Assembly: GCA_018829465.1 (NCBI GenBank)
Contig: JAHJTN010000001.1
Location: 62,001-126,000 of the forward strand
Direction of reading: 5' to 3'
Length of the DNA stretch: 64,000 nucleotides
Origin: Bacteroidota bacterium
GTDB taxonomy: Bacteria; Bacteroidota; Bacteroidia; Flavobacteriales; Flavobacteriaceae
Below the pieces are notes generated by a model. That model was given only the letters and a program-made list of their open reading frames with translations, was not told the origin of the DNA and ran no database searches. Below are positions 43,436 to 52,601 of the stretch, piece by piece. The position numbers and the translations under genes were made by a program. Each line of letters starts with the position of its first letter. The first letter of the stretch is position 1.

Positions 43436-44974
43436 ATGCTCATCAAAGTATTTGGAAGTGCTGTTTTTGGCGTAGAAGCAACTACCATCACAGTAGAAGT
43501 CAACATAGATAAGGGCATCGGCTACCACTTGGTTGGTTTGCCCGACAATGCCATCAAAGAGAGTAATTACAGAATAGCTGCCTCGCTCAAAAACAACGGC
43601 TATGCCATTCCGGGTAAGAAAATCACCATCAATATGGCACCTGCCGATTTGCGCAAAGAAGGTTCAGCCTACGATTTGACGTTGGCCATGGGCATTTTGG
43701 CGGCTTCAAACCAAATCGATTTACAAAACCAACTGGAAGATTACCTGATTATGGGAGAACTTTCGCTAGATGGAAGTTTGCAACCCATCAAGGGGGCTTT
43801 ACCTATCGCCATCAAAGCCAAAGAAGAGGGCTTTAAAGGTTTTTTTCTTCCCATTCAAAACAAAGATGAAGCGGCCATTGTGAGCGGTCTTGATGTGTAC
43901 GGCGTTGAAAACATCAAACAAGTGATTGATTTTTTTGAAGGCAGTTCAAGTCTTCAACCCACAGTAATCGACATCAAAGAAGCATTCTACAAAAACCTCG
44001 ATTATCCGGAGTTCGATTTTTCGGAAGTACGCGGACAGGAATCCATTAAAAGATGTATGGAAATCGCCGCAGCCGGCGGTCACAACATCATATTGATTGG
44101 CCCTCCAGGTGCGGGAAAAACCATGCTAGCGAAGAGATTGCCCAGTATTTTGCCACCCATGACTATTGACGAAGCCCTGGAAACTACTAAAATACATTCC
44201 GTAGCCGGAAAAGTCAAAGAAACCGGCATCCTCACGCAAAGACCATTTCGAAGCCCGCATCACACCATTTCAGATGTGGCTTTGGTAGGTGGTGGCACGT
44301 ATCCGCAACCCGGCGAAATTTCGTTGGCGCACAACGGTGTATTGTTTTTGGACGAACTGCCCGAATTTAAACGCACCGTTTTGGAAGTCATGCGGCAACC
44401 TTTGGAAGATCGGGAAGTAACCATTTCGCGAGCCAAATTTACCGTTACCTACCCTAGTAGTTTTATGTTAGTAGCCAGCATGAATCCATCACCAAGTGGT
44501 TATTTTAATGACCCCAACGCTCCTGTAACCTCCTCACCTGCTGAAATGCAGCGCTATTTGGGTAAAATTTCCGGTCCTCTTTTAGATCGAATTGATATCC
44601 ATATTGAAGTGACGCCTGTGCCTTTTGAAAAACTATCCGAAGACAGAAAAGGCGAAAGCAGTCTGGAAATCCGTAACAGGGTAATGGCTGCGCGTGTTAG
44701 GCAAACTGATCGGTTTAAAGAGTTAGACAACCTTCACTACAACGCGCAAATGAATACCAAGCACATCCGGAAATTTTGTGCCTTGGACGAAACCTCCAAA
44801 CACTTGTTGAAAACTGCCATGGAGCGGCTCAATTTATCTGCAAGAGCCTATGACCGAATCCTCAAAGTTTCGAGAACGATAGCCGATTTGGAAGGCGCAG
44901 ACAGCATCTGTAGCACACATATTGCCGAGGCTATCCAATACAGAAGTCTGGACAGAGACGGCTGGCTGGGCTAA
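43436..44974 (+). CDS. comM: YifB/ComM family AAA+ ATPase (Mg-chelatase-like)
   Basis: ATPase of 512 residues. Naturally competent bacteria need ComM to extend branch migration during chromosomal transformation. The N-terminal ChlI-like domain (about 1-170) is followed by the AAA+ module: Walker A IGPPGAGKTMLAKRL, Walker B VLFLDELPEF, the conserved RPFRSPHHTISDVALVGGG stretch, and a C-terminal domain with LSARAYDRILKVSRTIADLEG in outline. Length and motifs are complete. It is convergent with yebC with only three bases between stops. Confidence 0.94.
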   Translation: MLIKVFGSAVFGVEATTITVEVNIDKGIGYHLVGLPDNAIKESNYRIAASLKNNGYAIPGKKITINMAPADLRKEGSAYDLTLAMGILAASNQIDLQNQLEDYLIMGELSLDGSLQPIKGALPIAIKAKEEGFKGFFLPIQNKDEAAIVSGLDVYGVENIKQVIDFFEGSSSLQPTVIDIKEAFYKNLDYPEFDFSEVRGQESIKRCMEIAAAGGHNIILIGPPGAGKTMLAKRLPSILPPMTIDEALETTKIHSVAGKVKETGILTQRPFRSPHHTISDVALVGGGTYPQPGEISLAHNGVLFLDELPEFKRTVLEVMRQPLEDREVTISRAKFTVTYPSSFMLVASMNPSPSGYFNDPNAPVTSSPAEMQRYLGKISGPLLDRIDIHIEVTPVPFEKLSEDRKGESSLEIRNRVMAARVRQTDRFKELDNLHYNAQMNTKHIRKFCALDETSKHLLKTAMERLNLSARAYDRILKVSRTIADLEGADSICSTHIAEAIQYRSLDRDGWLG

Positions 44975-44977
44975 AAG

Positions 44978-45697
44978 TTACCCTTCGGACTCTTCCATGG
45001 TGTGATACACGTTCTGTACATCCTCGTCTTCTTCTATTTTCTCTAGAAGTTTTTCTACATCGGCTACTTCTTCTTGGGTCAGTTTTTTGGTTACTTGGGG
45101 GATGCGTTCAAATCCGGATGAAAGGATTTCAATATGCCTGTTTTCCAGTTCTTTTTGGATAGCACCGAAGGCTTCGAAAGGTGCGTAAATCAAAATACCG
45201 TCTTCGTCTATAAATACCTCTTCCACACCAAAATCAATCAAATCGAGTTCGAGTGCTTCGTGGTCTATACCTTCATTGGGTATGCGGAAGTTGCAGGTGT
45301 GGTCAAACATAAATTCCACAGAGCCTGAAGTGCCGAGGCTGCCATTGTATTTATTGAAATAGCTGCGGATGTTAGCCACAGTGCGGTTGTTGTTGTCTGT
45401 AGCCGTTTCTACCAAGATTGCAATTCCATGTGGCGCATATCCTTCGTATAAAATCTCTTTGTAGTCTGCTTGGTTTTTATCAGAAGCTTTTTTGATGGCG
45501 CGTTCCACATTCTCCTTGGGCATGTTGACGGACTTCGCATTTTGAATGACTGCCCTCAGTCGTGCGTTAGATTCGGGGTTTGGGCCGCCTTCTTTAACCG
45601 CCATTACAATGTCTTTCCCAATACGTGTAAATGCTTTGGACATGGCAGACCAACGCTTCATTTTTCTCGCTTTTCTAAATTCAAAAGCTCTTCCCAT
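44978..45697 (-). CDS. YebC/PmpR family regulator
   Basis: Protein of 239 residues of the YebC family. Some members bind DNA as regulators; others act on ribosomes at polyproline stalls. It shows MGRAFEFRKARKMKRW, the TRIGKDIVMAVKEGGPNPESN core, NMPKENVERAIKKA, and YEGYAPHGIAILVE. The first 11 codons of the longer frame (from 45730) are rejected: the family starts at MGRAFE, and a TAATTTTG promoter box lies at 45718-45725. It is transcribed separately from the gcvT-pterin dehydratase pair. Confidence 0.94.
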   Translation of the reverse strand: MGRAFEFRKARKMKRWSAMSKAFTRIGKDIVMAVKEGGPNPESNARLRAVIQNAKSVNMPKENVERAIKKASDKNQADYKEILYEGYAPHGIAILVETATDNNNRTVANIRSYFNKYNGSLGTSGSVEFMFDHTCNFRIPNEGIDHEALELDLIDFGVEEVFIDEDGILIYAPFEAFGAIQKELENRHIEILSSGFERIPQVTKKLTQEEVADVEKLLEKIEEDEDVQNVYHTMEESEG

Positions 45698-45717
45698 AAT
45701 ATCGATTTTTAGCGACG

Positions 45718-45725
45718 CAAAATTA
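45718..45725 (-). promoter_or_regulatory. -7 promoter box (TAATTTTG) of yebC
   Basis: Minus-strand TAATTTTG, 21 bases ahead of the ATG at 45697. It decides the yebC start. Confidence 0.6.
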
Positions 45726-45738
45726 AACATTCATCAGA

Positions 45739-46029
45739 CTAGACAAAACAAGAAACTGCTTTTTCTATGCGTTCGGCCAAATCAAAATCCTTAACTGTAA
45801 TACCATCCGCATCGTGTGTAGAGAGTGTGATGGTAAGTTTGTTGTACACATTAAACCACTCCGGGTGGTGGTTGATCGTTTCCGCTTCAAAAGCGATTCG
45901 GGTCATGGCCGAGAAGGCCGTTTTAAAATCGGCGAAAGTGAAGGTTTTTTCAATGGCATCTTTTTTAAGCCGCCAACCTTGCAGCTTGCTCAATTTTGCC
46001 ACAACTTCATCTTGTGATAATTTGTCCAT
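45739..46029 (-). CDS. phhB: 4a-hydroxytetrahydrobiopterin dehydratase
   Basis: Pterin-4a-carbinolamine dehydratase of 96 residues that regenerates the pterin cofactor after aromatic amino acid hydroxylation. The active-site motif INHHPEWFNVYN is intact, preceded by GWRLKKDAIEKTFTF and followed by LSTHDADGITVKDFDLAERIE. It lies 12 bases behind gcvT and is probably co-transcribed with it. No phenylalanine hydroxylase gene is in the window, so its exact substrate in this organism is open. Confidence 0.95.
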   Translation of the reverse strand: MDKLSQDEVVAKLSKLQGWRLKKDAIEKTFTFADFKTAFSAMTRIAFEAETINHHPEWFNVYNKLTITLSTHDADGITVKDFDLAERIEKAVSCFV

Positions 46030-46041
46030 TGTGAAAAAAAA

Positions 46042-47130
46042 TTATGGTTTTTTATAAAAAGGCAACTTGACGATTCGAGCCGGCAAGAGGTTCTTGCGAA
46101 TTTGAATGTAAATTACGGTATCTTCTATGGCCAGTTCGGCAGGCACATAACCCAACCCAATGCCTTTGTTGAGGCTAGGCGACAATGTGCCGCTGGTGAC
46201 TACACCTATGGCATGGCCATCGGCATTTGCAATTTCATATCCATGTCTGGGAATGCCTTTTTCCAAAAGTTCAAAACCAATTAATTTTCGCTTCGGCCCG
46301 ATTGCTTTTTCTGTCCTGAGGTTTTCTGCATTGACAAAGTCTTTGGTGAATTTGGTAATCCAACCCAAACCGGCTTCTATGGGCGAAGTGGTTTCGTCTA
46401 TATCATTGCCGTAAAGGCAAAATCCCATTTCGAGCCTAAGGGTATCCCGTGCGGCCAATCCGATGGGTTTGATACCGTACGTTTTTCCGGCTTCAAAAAC
46501 TTGCTGCCATATCTGTTTGACTTCGCTGTTCTTGCAATAAATTTCAAAGCCGCCACTACCTGTGTATCCGGTAGCGGAAATAATGACGTGTGCCGCACCC
46601 GCAAAATCCCCAACTTCAAAATGATAATATTTAATGGCTGACAGATCAACCGAGGTGAGTGCTTGCATAGAAGCGATGGCTTTGGGACCTTGAATGGCTA
46701 AAAGGGAATAATCGTCTGAAATATCCCGCATATCAGCACCTATGGCTTCGTTGTATTTGGAAATCCAATTCCAATCTTTCTCTATGTTGGAAGCGTTCAC
46801 TACCAACAAATAAGTTTCTTCTTTGACGCGATAGACAATCAAATCATCTACAATACCTCCGCTTTCATTGGGCATACAAGAATATTGTGCGCGACCTATA
46901 GTCAGGGTTGCTGCATCGTTTGAAGTTACTTTTTGTATCAGCGACAAGGCCTTGGGACCTTCTATCAAAAATTCGCCCATGTGGCTGACGTCAAAAACAC
47001 CTACACCATTGCGAACTGTATGGTGCTCTGCAATGACGCCCTCGTACTGAACGGGCATGTTAAAACCTGCAAATGGCACCATTTTGGCACCTAAATCTAA
47101 ATGAACTTGGGAAAGCGCAGTCTGCTTCAT
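46042..47130 (-). CDS. gcvT: glycine cleavage system aminomethyltransferase (T protein)
   Basis: Tetrahydrofolate-dependent enzyme of the glycine cleavage complex. It takes the aminomethyl group from the H-protein lipoyl arm and releases ammonia and 5,10-methylene-THF. The 362 residues show [25 protein letters not shown], the folate-binding region with [14 protein letters not shown], and [20 protein letters not shown]. The start at 47130 fits the family; the longer frame (47178) crosses the -7 box at 47148-47155. Confidence 0.96.
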   Translation of the reverse strand: MKQTALSQVHLDLGAKMVPFAGFNMPVQYEGVIAEHHTVRNGVGVFDVSHMGEFLIEGPKALSLIQKVTSNDAATLTIGRAQYSCMPNESGGIVDDLIVYRVKEETYLLVVNASNIEKDWNWISKYNEAIGADMRDISDDYSLLAIQGPKAIASMQALTSVDLSAIKYYHFEVGDFAGAAHVIISATGYTGSGGFEIYCKNSEVKQIWQQVFEAGKTYGIKPIGLAARDTLRLEMGFCLYGNDIDETTSPIEAGLGWITKFTKDFVNAENLRTEKAIGPKRKLIGFELLEKGIPRHGYEIANADGHAIGVVTSGTLSPSLNKGIGLGYVPAELAIEDTVIYIQIRKNLLPARIVKLPFYKKP

Positions 47131-47147
47131 ATATTGTTTGTTTATCG

Positions 47148-47155
47148 CAAAGGTA
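47148..47155 (-). promoter_or_regulatory. -7 promoter box (TACCTTTG) of gcvT
   Basis: Minus-strand TACCTTTG, 18 bases ahead of the ATG at 47130. The leader is about 12 bases. Confidence 0.6.
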
Positions 47156-47587
47156 TTTAAAAGAACTAGGAAAGGCAACGGATTTGATATTGATTTGCTT
47201 TGAATTACTTGTTAGTTAATCCTTAGTTGGTCTGTTTATGTTAGTAAGCCTATAAATATTTATCAAGATAAAATTACTACTTCCTAAAAATCTAGACTCG
47301 TAGGAAATCTTAAAATTGTTTGTAATTATTAATGTCTGTGTTGTATATTTTTCTGGTTCTGATGGAACTAACGAAAGTGGTGTTGGTGCGCATTCCTCTG
47401 AATGACTGATACATTTTTCCTACCTGGCATGGTTAAGACTGCTAAGGCCAACATCTTTAAAACCAACGGTCAACTTACACAACAATTGTTAAATTTTAAA
47501 GAAACTATATTTATATATCATTTAATATCACTAATTTAGGCTTTTAAATTTGATTTACAAAAAAAACTAACATAAATTCTTATAATT
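47156..47587. other. 430-base divergent intergenic region
   Basis: AT-rich spacer between gcvT and the carboxypeptidase-regulatory-domain gene. A TAAATTTG box at 47545-47552 (plus strand, 36 bases ahead of the 47588 start) may be that gene's promoter. I see no other repeat, RNA or ORF. Confidence 0.4.
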
Positions 47588-48949
47588 ATGGAAACGAACC
47601 TCTCAAAAAAAGACAAAAAACATGTGTTGTCCTTAGTATTCACATGTTTGTTTATGACATTATTTGTATCCGTACAAGGTGCTGTGTTCTTCCAAGACAA
47701 GCCAGAAAATTCGACATTTAAGCAATTTAACGGTGAAGTTGAGGACAGTCAAACCAAAAATCCGTTGGTTTTTGCAACCGTTACTTTGGAAGGCACCAAC
47801 ATCAGTACGGTAACCAATGCCGAAGGACAATTTTCTATCAAAGTTCCCATCGATTTGGCAAATGGAAATCTCACCATTTCATTTCTCGGCTACAAAACAG
47901 CTACTTTTCCGTTGCGTCAATTTGAGGGAAATAGAAATCAAGTCACACTTGACATATTGGTTACAGAACTGCCGGAAATTAACATCGTAGCGCCCAAGAA
48001 TGCCGAAACACTTGTCCGGGAAACCCTTCGCAAAAAAGGGGAAAACTATTTTACAGATCCCACTGTGATGACGGCGTTTTACAGAGAAACCATTAAGCGA
48101 AGACGCACCAACGTCTCGCTTTCCGAAGCCGTTGTCAATATTTATAAATCACCCTACTCATCCACGCGTAGAGATGCTATGGAGTTGTATAAATCTCGAA
48201 AAAGTACCGATTATACGAAGTTGGACACCTTGGCATTAAAACTCCAAGGCGGCCCATTCAACACCTTGTTTGTCGATATCATGAAATACCCCGAATATAT
48301 TTTTACGGAAGAGACCATGGCCGATTATGAATTTAATTTTGAAAACGCTACGCGAATTAACAACAAACTCATCTATGTGGTCAATTTTAAACAAAGACCC
48401 GAAATCGTAGAACCTTTGTACAAAGGCAAACTGTATATAGATGCCGAGAAAAAAATCTTGACGAGTGCCATCTTCTCTCTAAATATTACCGATCCGGATC
48501 TAGCATCCGCCATGTTCGTTAGAAAAAAACCGACCGATGTACGCGTGTGGCCTACCGATGTGGCCTACCGAGTGGATTATAGAGAAAAAAACGGAAAATG
48601 GTACTACGGGTATAGCAATGTGTTGCTGGAATTTAAAGTAGATTGGAAAAACCGTCTGTTCAATTCGCGCTATACTTTGACCAGTGAAATGGCCATCACC
48701 GACTGGGAACCTAATCTTACTGACAACAGACTTTCCAATCGGGAAAAAATCAGAACCAATATGATTTTGAGTGACGAAGCTTCGGGCTTTTCCGACCCCG
48801 ATTTTTGGGGCGCCTACAATATCATAGAACCTGAAAAATCTATAGAATCCGCCATTAAAAAAATTCAAAGGCAATTGGAAAAATCTAAAGCTCCGGACGG
48901 ACAAACCGAAGCAAAAAACCCAATTAAAGGACGCGTGACTTTCAATTAG
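47588..48949 (+). CDS. carboxypeptidase-like regulatory domain protein, 453 aa
   Basis: Envelope protein. An N-terminal hydrophobic segment (about 15-35) acts as signal or anchor. A CarboxypepD-regulatory-like domain (about 50-125) follows, with EDSQTKNPLVFATVTLEGTN in outline and ISFLGYKTATF. The C-terminal 300 residues include strands typical of outer-membrane-associated Bacteroidota proteins (LYIDAEKKILTSAIFSL; WYYGYSNVLLEFKVDW). They resemble proteins annotated only by their regulatory domain. It may sit at the outer membrane, but the function is unknown. Convergent with mocA with a two-base gap. Confidence 0.82.
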   Translation: METNLSKKDKKHVLSLVFTCLFMTLFVSVQGAVFFQDKPENSTFKQFNGEVEDSQTKNPLVFATVTLEGTNISTVTNAEGQFSIKVPIDLANGNLTISFLGYKTATFPLRQFEGNRNQVTLDILVTELPEINIVAPKNAETLVRETLRKKGENYFTDPTVMTAFYRETIKRRRTNVSLSEAVVNIYKSPYSSTRRDAMELYKSRKSTDYTKLDTLALKLQGGPFNTLFVDIMKYPEYIFTEETMADYEFNFENATRINNKLIYVVNFKQRPEIVEPLYKGKLYIDAEKKILTSAIFSLNITDPDLASAMFVRKKPTDVRVWPTDVAYRVDYREKNGKWYYGYSNVLLEFKVDWKNRLFNSRYTLTSEMAITDWEPNLTDNRLSNREKIRTNMILSDEASGFSDPDFWGAYNIIEPEKSIESAIKKIQRQLEKSKAPDGQTEAKNPIKGRVTFN

Positions 48950-48951
48950 GC

Positions 48952-49572
48952 TCAACCTTTTTGAGGACTGCCAAACATTCTATAAACCTGATGATAAACT
49001 TCAGGTGTATCAATATCTGTTGTTCTACCATCTGAATTGACAACAATTACGTTACACTTTTCAGCATGGATAAGTTGGCTAGCGCCTTTATCACCGCTCA
49101 ATTCGCTTAACGCATCCAAATAAGAAATAGGGAAAACAGCCGGGACGCCACATTTCCTTTCGTAAGCAGTGGCCACAATTTTATCGGAATTTTCATCAAA
49201 TATTTGGAGCATGGTATTTAGATAATCGGCATCTAAAAGTGGTTGGTCGGCCAGCGTGATGAGGATGCCGCCTGCTTCAACTTTTTCCTTTGCAAAATGA
49301 TGGGCTGCCGCCAGTATCGATGTACCCAAACCCAATCTCCAGGCTGTGTTTTCCAAAATCTTCACAGGATATTTTTTAATTTGATTCATAATCTCCTCAA
49401 AATTCGCTCCCAGAACGACATAAACTTCCGACACTTTGGTTTGTAAATGCTGTGCAATCACATGCTCAATGAGCGTGTGTTTACCCCATGGCAAAAGTTG
49501 CTTGGTTTTTCCCATTCTTTTAGCTTCACCCGCTGCCAAAACTACCGAAACTATTTTTTTAGATTTCTTCAT
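48952..49572 (-). CDS. mocA: molybdenum cofactor cytidylyltransferase-like (MocA family) NTP transferase
   Basis: Probable enzyme that attaches CMP to molybdopterin to give the MCD form used by xanthine-oxidase-type hydroxylases. The 206 residues have the nucleotide-binding start VVLAAGEAKRMGKTKQLLPW, a TLADQPLLD motif for the metal-binding Asp, and the AVFPISYLDAL region typical of MocA/CoxD-type transferases. The start overlaps the xdhC stop by four bases (ATGA), so translation is coupled. It is the last gene of the molybdenum module and would supply the cofactor to the IorAB enzyme. Confidence 0.9.
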   Translation of the reverse strand: MKKSKKIVSVVLAAGEAKRMGKTKQLLPWGKHTLIEHVIAQHLQTKVSEVYVVLGANFEEIMNQIKKYPVKILENTAWRLGLGTSILAAAHHFAKEKVEAGGILITLADQPLLDADYLNTMLQIFDENSDKIVATAYERKCGVPAVFPISYLDALSELSGDKGASQLIHAEKCNVIVVNSDGRTTDIDTPEVYHQVYRMFGSPQKG

Positions 49573-50609
49573 TCTGCTTGGCTATGAATGCGGCCTTTGC
49601 GCATTTTTAAAGGCAATCCATCTTGTTTTCTGATGACGGATAAAATTTCGGCAACGATAGAAACAGCTATTTCCTGGGCGGTTTCGGCGCCCAAATTCAA
49701 TTCGGCCGGCCCGTGTATGTTGGTGAAGAAAGCCTCTTCAACTTCGGGTGCATGTTCAATAAACTCACCCAATAGTTTTTCCCTTCTTTTGGACGGTCCC
49801 AACAAGCCCAAATAGTCAAAACGTATATCTTTAAGGGCCAGTAAAAACTTCAAATCGGTCACGTAGCTGTGTGTCATCAAAACAACTGCTGAACCGGAAT
49901 CGAAATGGGTTACATCCAAAGTTTCGGGGCTGCTGTGGAGCAAAGCATTTGCGCCCGGGAAATTCTCTATGGTTTTCGGGTCTTTTGGCGAAGCGATGAC
50001 GGTCACTTCCCAACCTAAAAAAGAAGCCGCCACACAAAGTTCGACCGCATCGTGTTCGCTGCCGACAATCACCAACCGGAAACAAGGTTTTAGTTCGTTT
50101 TCAAAAAATGAAATATCGGCATCTGCCAAAGCCGATTGAACATCAAAATTTGGCGAAACCGTTAAAAAAGCATCATTGGAAAAAAAGTAAGCCGTACCAA
50201 ATTTTTCTGAACATGTAAGGTCGTCTTTGGTATAAAAAGTTTTGGTTGTGAAGTTCGTACGGTTGGCAAGTGCGTTTTGAAATTCCTGCATCCAGATCTC
50301 TGAGGGTTCAAAGGGTTCAATCAGGATATACAAAATCCCTTCGCAGCCCAATCTGTAACGGCCGTCATAAGTCATTACCTTGGCTTTGCCGTCCTGAAAA
50401 ACACTTTGCGCCTGATGCAAAATTTCTTTTTCCACACAACCGCCGCTGACGGCACCAATCATCTGTCCGCCTTCTACGATAAGCATCGACACGCCCGGCC
50501 TTCGGTAAGAAGAACCTTCGAGTGCCACAACCGTTGCCAAGACGGTTTTTTTGTCCCCAGCTTTGGCTATGGCGTAATGTTGCAGTATTTTTTTGAGTTC
50601 GTGTGTCAT
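49569..50609 (-). CDS. XdhC/CoxI family molybdenum-hydroxylase maturation protein
   Basis: Chaperone that binds MCD, helps add the terminal sulfido ligand, and inserts the cofactor into xanthine-oxidase-family enzymes. The 346 residues contain an XdhC_CoxI domain near the N-terminus (LEGSSYRRPGVSMLI, GAVSGGCVEKEI) and a C-terminal Rossmann domain (FRLVIVGSEHDAVELC, MTHSYVTDL, YLGLLGPSKRREKL, GPAELNLGAETAQEIAVSI in outline). The start is placed at 50609, since the longer frame would run far into moeA. Strong support for a mature hydroxylase partner at 56546-59305. Confidence 0.92.
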   Translation of the reverse strand: MTHELKKILQHYAIAKAGDKKTVLATVVALEGSSYRRPGVSMLIVEGGQMIGAVSGGCVEKEILHQAQSVFQDGKAKVMTYDGRYRLGCEGILYILIEPFEPSEIWMQEFQNALANRTNFTTKTFYTKDDLTCSEKFGTAYFFSNDAFLTVSPNFDVQSALADADISFFENELKPCFRLVIVGSEHDAVELCVAASFLGWEVTVIASPKDPKTIENFPGANALLHSSPETLDVTHFDSGSAVVLMTHSYVTDLKFLLALKDIRFDYLGLLGPSKRREKLLGEFIEHAPEVEEAFFTNIHGPAELNLGAETAQEIAVSIVAEILSVIRKQDGLPLKMRKGRIHSQAE

Positions 50610-50620
50610 GGAATCAGATT

Positions 50621-51820
50621 TTAAATGATTTTCCGTGTCGGGATAAATGAAACACACGAGCCTTTCCGAACCGTTCCCTTTCCGGCTTCAATCTTTACAA
50701 ACCCGTCACTTCGCGCCAAACTGGTCAAATCGCCCGATCCGTTTTCGGGAATGGCTTCGGCAAAAAGCTGGCCACTTTCAAAATGGGTTTTTACTTTGAT
50801 AAATTTAGTCAAAGTTTCCGAACCGGTAATTTCTCTCGTCAAAATGGCCTCAAAAGCTGTGGATTTTAGCCCAAAACACGCTTGCAACCAATCTTTAAAA
50901 TAGATGTGGTAATTGGCAAAAGTGGAAACCGGGTTGCCGGGGAATGAAAAAATGACCGTTTTCAATTCGGGATGGACACCAAACCAAAAAGGCTTGCCGG
51001 GCTGTTGCATCACAAAATGAAATACTTTTTCTACGCCGAGTTGGGCTAAAATCCCGGGGATGTAATCATATTTCCCTTTTGAAACGCCGCCGCTCAATAA
51101 CAACACATCGTAGGTTTTGAGTGCTTCGGACAACTTCTCCCGGATGATGGCCGGCTCATCGGCCAAATGCAACAAGTCTGCCTTAATTCTTTCGGCTTCC
51201 AACAATGCGTGCAGCGAATAACTGTTCGACTTTCTGATTTGGTGCGGCAAGGGTTTTTGGTTTATATCCACCAATTCGTTTCCGGTCGATACGATGGCAA
51301 CCTTTGGATTTTTAAAAACCGAAACCTCGGAAATCCCGACTGAGGCGAGCACGCCTATTTCCGCCGAAGTTATTTTCAGCGGTGCTTTCAACAGCAAATC
51401 GCCTTGCTTTTCGTCACTTCCTTTTCGGTGGATGTTTTGCCCAATTTGAGGTTTTTTGAGAATGACGGCCGTGCCGTTTTTGATTTCGGTTTCTTCATAC
51501 ATGATCACGGTGTCCGTGTTGTCGGGAAGCACCGCGCCTGTCATAATCTCGATGCAGTTTGAAACACTTTTTAATGAAACCTGTGGCGAACCGGCACTTG
51601 CAATACCTTCAATCGGAAACGCGTTGATGCCTTTATGGATGGCTTCATAATTGATGGCAATCCCGTCTTTGGTAGCGCGGTGAAAGGGCGGAAAATCCCG
51701 GTCTGCAAACACATCAGTTGCTAAAATCCTATCGGTCGATGCTGTGATATGAACCGTTTCCAACCCCCAAGAGGCGGTGTTTTTCATCACTTCGGTATGT
51801 GCTTTTTCGAATGTAATCAT
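50621..51820 (-). CDS. moeA: molybdopterin molybdenumtransferase MoeA
   Basis: Inserts molybdenum into adenylated molybdopterin. The 399 residues have all the usual domains: the PPFHRATKDGIAI segment near 42, the EIMTGAVLPDNTDTVIMYE motif, the LSGGVSKGKYDYI catalytic region (about 240), and IFSFPGNPVSTFANYHIYF. Length matches E. coli MoeA (411). It sits one base after the TauE/SafE gene stop. Its usual partner MogA/MoaB, which makes the adenylated substrate, is not in the cluster. Confidence 0.95.
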   Translation of the reverse strand: MITFEKAHTEVMKNTASWGLETVHITASTDRILATDVFADRDFPPFHRATKDGIAINYEAIHKGINAFPIEGIASAGSPQVSLKSVSNCIEIMTGAVLPDNTDTVIMYEETEIKNGTAVILKKPQIGQNIHRKGSDEKQGDLLLKAPLKITSAEIGVLASVGISEVSVFKNPKVAIVSTGNELVDINQKPLPHQIRKSNSYSLHALLEAERIKADLLHLADEPAIIREKLSEALKTYDVLLLSGGVSKGKYDYIPGILAQLGVEKVFHFVMQQPGKPFWFGVHPELKTVIFSFPGNPVSTFANYHIYFKDWLQACFGLKSTAFEAILTREITGSETLTKFIKVKTHFESGQLFAEAIPENGSGDLTSLARSDGFVKIEAGKGTVRKGSCVSFIPTRKII

Positions 51821-51821
51821 C

Positions 51822-52601
51822 TCAGAAATTTATTTGAAAACCGTTGACCAACAAAACCCGGATGCCTACGCTAAAAACCAAAAGTGCGGTCAACCGTTTG
51901 ATGCCGTTTCCGCTAAGTTTTCGCAGGGTTATCCTGGCGCCCAACTGTCCGCCCAACAGCACCACAAACATCAGACCGAGGGCGTATAAAACCGGGACTT
52001 GAAAAGTGTCGTTTACAACCAATCCGGCCAAGCCCGAAATCGAATTTACCAAAATAAAAAAACTCGTCAACGCGGCGATGGTCAACGATTTTTCCCAACG
52101 CAAATGATTCAAGACCGGGGCCAAGAAAATCCCGCCTCCGATGCCGACCAAGCCTGCTAAAAAACCGATTGCCCCTCCCAATAGATAATTTACGAAAACT
52201 GGATATTCCTTATAAGGCTCCGATTGGCCTCTTTTTTTAAGGGTTTGCACCACCAAAGCGACAGACGAAACGATGAGTGTGATGCCCAAAATGACAAAAA
52301 AAACATGCTCTTTCAGCCGGAAGGAAGCGCCCAAAAAACTCAACGGAATGCTCGTGAGGACGAAAGGTAGAAATTTTTTGATCTCGAAAAGCCCCTTTTT
52401 GTAATACAAAAAACAACTCCCTGAAACCACTACTAGGTTGCAAAGCAAGGCGATGCTACGGATGGTGTAAAATTCTGTCAGAAAAAGTGCCAAGAGTGCC
52501 AAATAACTGGAGCCGCCGCCAAAACCCACCGAAGAATACAAGGTGGCAACCACAAAAAAACCGAAGCAGAGCAAAATAAAATTGTCAATGTCCAATAGCA
52601 T
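51822..52601 (-). CDS. TauE/SafE family membrane transporter, 259 aa
   Basis: Inner-membrane permease with about eight helices and two related halves (SVGFGGGSSYLALLALF near 25-41 and VGIGGGIFLAPVL near 155-167), the signature of the TauE/SafE family. Family members move sulfite, sulfoacetate or other organosulfur anions, usually outward. It is embedded between moeB and moeA, overlapping moeB by 17 bases, so it is co-expressed with cofactor synthesis. A link to sulfur metabolism for dithiolene or sulfido formation, or to oxyanion transport in place of ModABC, is possible but unproven. Confidence 0.9.
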   Translation of the reverse strand: MLLDIDNFILLCFGFFVVATLYSSVGFGGGSSYLALLALFLTEFYTIRSIALLCNLVVVSGSCFLYYKKGLFEIKKFLPFVLTSIPLSFLGASFRLKEHVFFVILGITLIVSSVALVVQTLKKRGQSEPYKEYPVFVNYLLGGAIGFLAGLVGIGGGIFLAPVLNHLRWEKSLTIAALTSFFILVNSISGLAGLVVNDTFQVPVLYALGLMFVVLLGGQLGARITLRKLSGNGIKRLTALLVFSVGIRVLLVNGFQINF

